Positions 7,403-8,141 of a stretch of 8,141 nt of DNA are shown here, piece after piece. The DNA is from Bacteroidales bacterium (GTDB lineage Bacteria; Bacteroidota; Bacteroidia; Bacteroidales; UBA3824), in NCBI GenBank assembly GCA_016287995.1, contig JAEEXW010000110.1:1-8141 (forward strand). Reading direction: 5' to 3'. Position 1 is the first letter of the stretch. Every line of letters begins with the position of its first letter. Made by a program: the position numbers and the translations under genes. The notes below the pieces were generated by a model. The model was not told the origin of the DNA, ran no database searches, and worked only from the letters and a program-made list of their open reading frames with translations.

Positions 7403-8141
7403 ATGAGAAGTTTTGTTAAAATATTATTGTTGATAATTGTCATAAATTCAGCAGCAAAATACGCCGCTGCGCAAACCGGCACGTCGGATTCTTTGCAGTT
7501 ATTGGAAGACCTATATTCCGCCGGTAAGTACGAACAGGTGCTGCAACTTTCGCAGTCGTTGCATGAGACTGCCCGTCTCTCAAAAGAAGAAAACCTCAAA
7601 CGCCTTAAATACACCGTGGCGGCATATAAGGACTTCGGCTACCGTCGTGAGGCAGACAGCACGGCGAGGCTCTTTTTCCAAAAAGACCCGTTTTATAAAG
7701 TGCAAAATCAAGACCCGCTGCCTTTCAGAGATGTTTTGAGCAATTATTACACGATGCCGAAATTTTCGGTGTGGACGGCAGTTGCAAAAAATATCGCTGT
7801 CCCTAAATTAGACACCGTTTATTCCATCGTTGACACAATGGCAAAAGACCCCGAATACGAAATTGACGGCTATACGGTTCAAGTCGGCTTTGAATATCGT
7901 TTGTGGAAAAACGTTTCGTTTTCCGTTGCGCCCACTTTTTCTATGTACGAAATGCAGCGCACAATGCCCCGCACCACGCTCGCCACATTCCGTTACAATG
8001 AAAAATTCAATACGTTAACAGTGCCTCTGATTGCGGAAGTATGGCTGTATATGGGCAAAGAAATGTTTATACCGTCGATTTACTTCGGCGCGCAGTTTAA
8101 ATATATAATTTCAAGTAAATACAAGGCATACACCAATGCAG
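7403..8141 (+). CDS. Exported protein with TPR-like N-terminal helices and probable outer-membrane beta-barrel; 3' end outside window
   Basis: The ATG lies 11 nt after the phosphatase stop, and the frame stays open to the right edge (246 codons seen). A signal peptide is clear: MRSFVKILLLIIVINS..., with likely cleavage at AAA/Q near residue 23. Mature residues about 28-110 are helical and TPR-like (LLEDLYSAGKYEQVLQLSQ, then LKYTVAAYKDFGYRREAD and a segment ending in RLFFQKDPFYK). From about residue 118 short alternating amphipathic strands appear (YTVQVGFEYRLWKNVSFSVA, FNTLTVPLIAEVWLYMG, MFIPSIYFGAQFKYIIS), as expected of an outer-membrane barrel. This TPR-plus-barrel design occurs in Bacteroidetes, but I cannot name the family. 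Operon position suggests an envelope component, possibly a sensor or pore for the signalling system. Strand count and C-terminus cannot be judged. Confidence 0.8.
   Translation, partial: MRSFVKILLLIIVINSAAKYAAAQTGTSDSLQLLEDLYSAGKYEQVLQLSQSLHETARLSKEENLKRLKYTVAAYKDFGYRREADSTARLFFQKDPFYKVQNQDPLPFRDVLSNYYTMPKFSVWTAVAKNIAVPKLDTVYSIVDTMAKDPEYEIDGYTVQVGFEYRLWKNVSFSVAPTFSMYEMQRTMPRTTLATFRYNEKFNTLTVPLIAEVWLYMGKEMFIPSIYFGAQFKYIISSKYKAYTNA

Noticed and set aside
1..8141. CRISPR array, tRNA, rRNA, insertion-sequence ends or phage attachment site
   Set aside because: No regularly spaced repeats, cloverleaf-like sequence, transposase or integrase motifs, or long terminal inverted repeats were seen on either strand by eye.

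Overview
The window looks like a chromosome segment of an uncultured or poorly characterised member of the Bacteroidota, most likely Bacteroidales. The main support is two divergent promoters that both match the Bacteroidetes sigma-ABfr consensus (TTTG, 19-20 nt, TAnnTTTGC). A-rich rather than Shine-Dalgarno-like sequence precedes several starts. The protein types also fit: a Bacteroidetes-style SpoIIE phosphatase, a TPR-like/outer-membrane-barrel protein, and an HtrA-like secreted protease with typical gut-Bacteroidetes accessory modules. No rRNA, tRNA, CRISPR array or insertion sequence was seen.

Layout. (1) Positions 1-1776 (or 1863), minus strand: the 5' part of an AT-rich gene for an exported trypsin-like serine protease. 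Its 3' end lies beyond the left edge. (2) Positions 1777-2116: divergent promoter region, with one promoter facing each way and a strong plus-strand intrinsic terminator between them that has no visible gene to serve. (3) Positions 2117-8141, plus strand: one compact operon of four genes. These are a tandem TIR-like protein (276 aa); a 1084-aa membrane-anchored STAND NTPase with a long coiled coil and a seven-bladed WD40-like propeller; a 390-aa membrane-anchored SpoIIE/PP2C-type phosphatase with a coiled coil; and a secreted protein that begins with a TPR-like helical segment and continues into a probable outer-membrane beta-barrel, cut by the right edge.

How the genes may work together. The TIR-like and STAND genes overlap by 4 nt (ATGA), and the later genes are separated by only 20 and 11 nt, so all four are probably co-transcribed and the first two translationally coupled. 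STAND NTPases with WD40 sensors and TIR-like partners are typical of NTP-dependent signalling and conflict (defence) systems. Adding a SpoIIE-type phosphatase and an envelope barrel makes this a candidate pathway from cell envelope to cytoplasm: propeller sensor, NTPase switch, TIR-like effector or adaptor, phosphatase output. That assignment is inference; the domains themselves are read directly. The divergent protease could be a functional partner or an unrelated neighbour. Its base composition is clearly lower in GC than the operon's.
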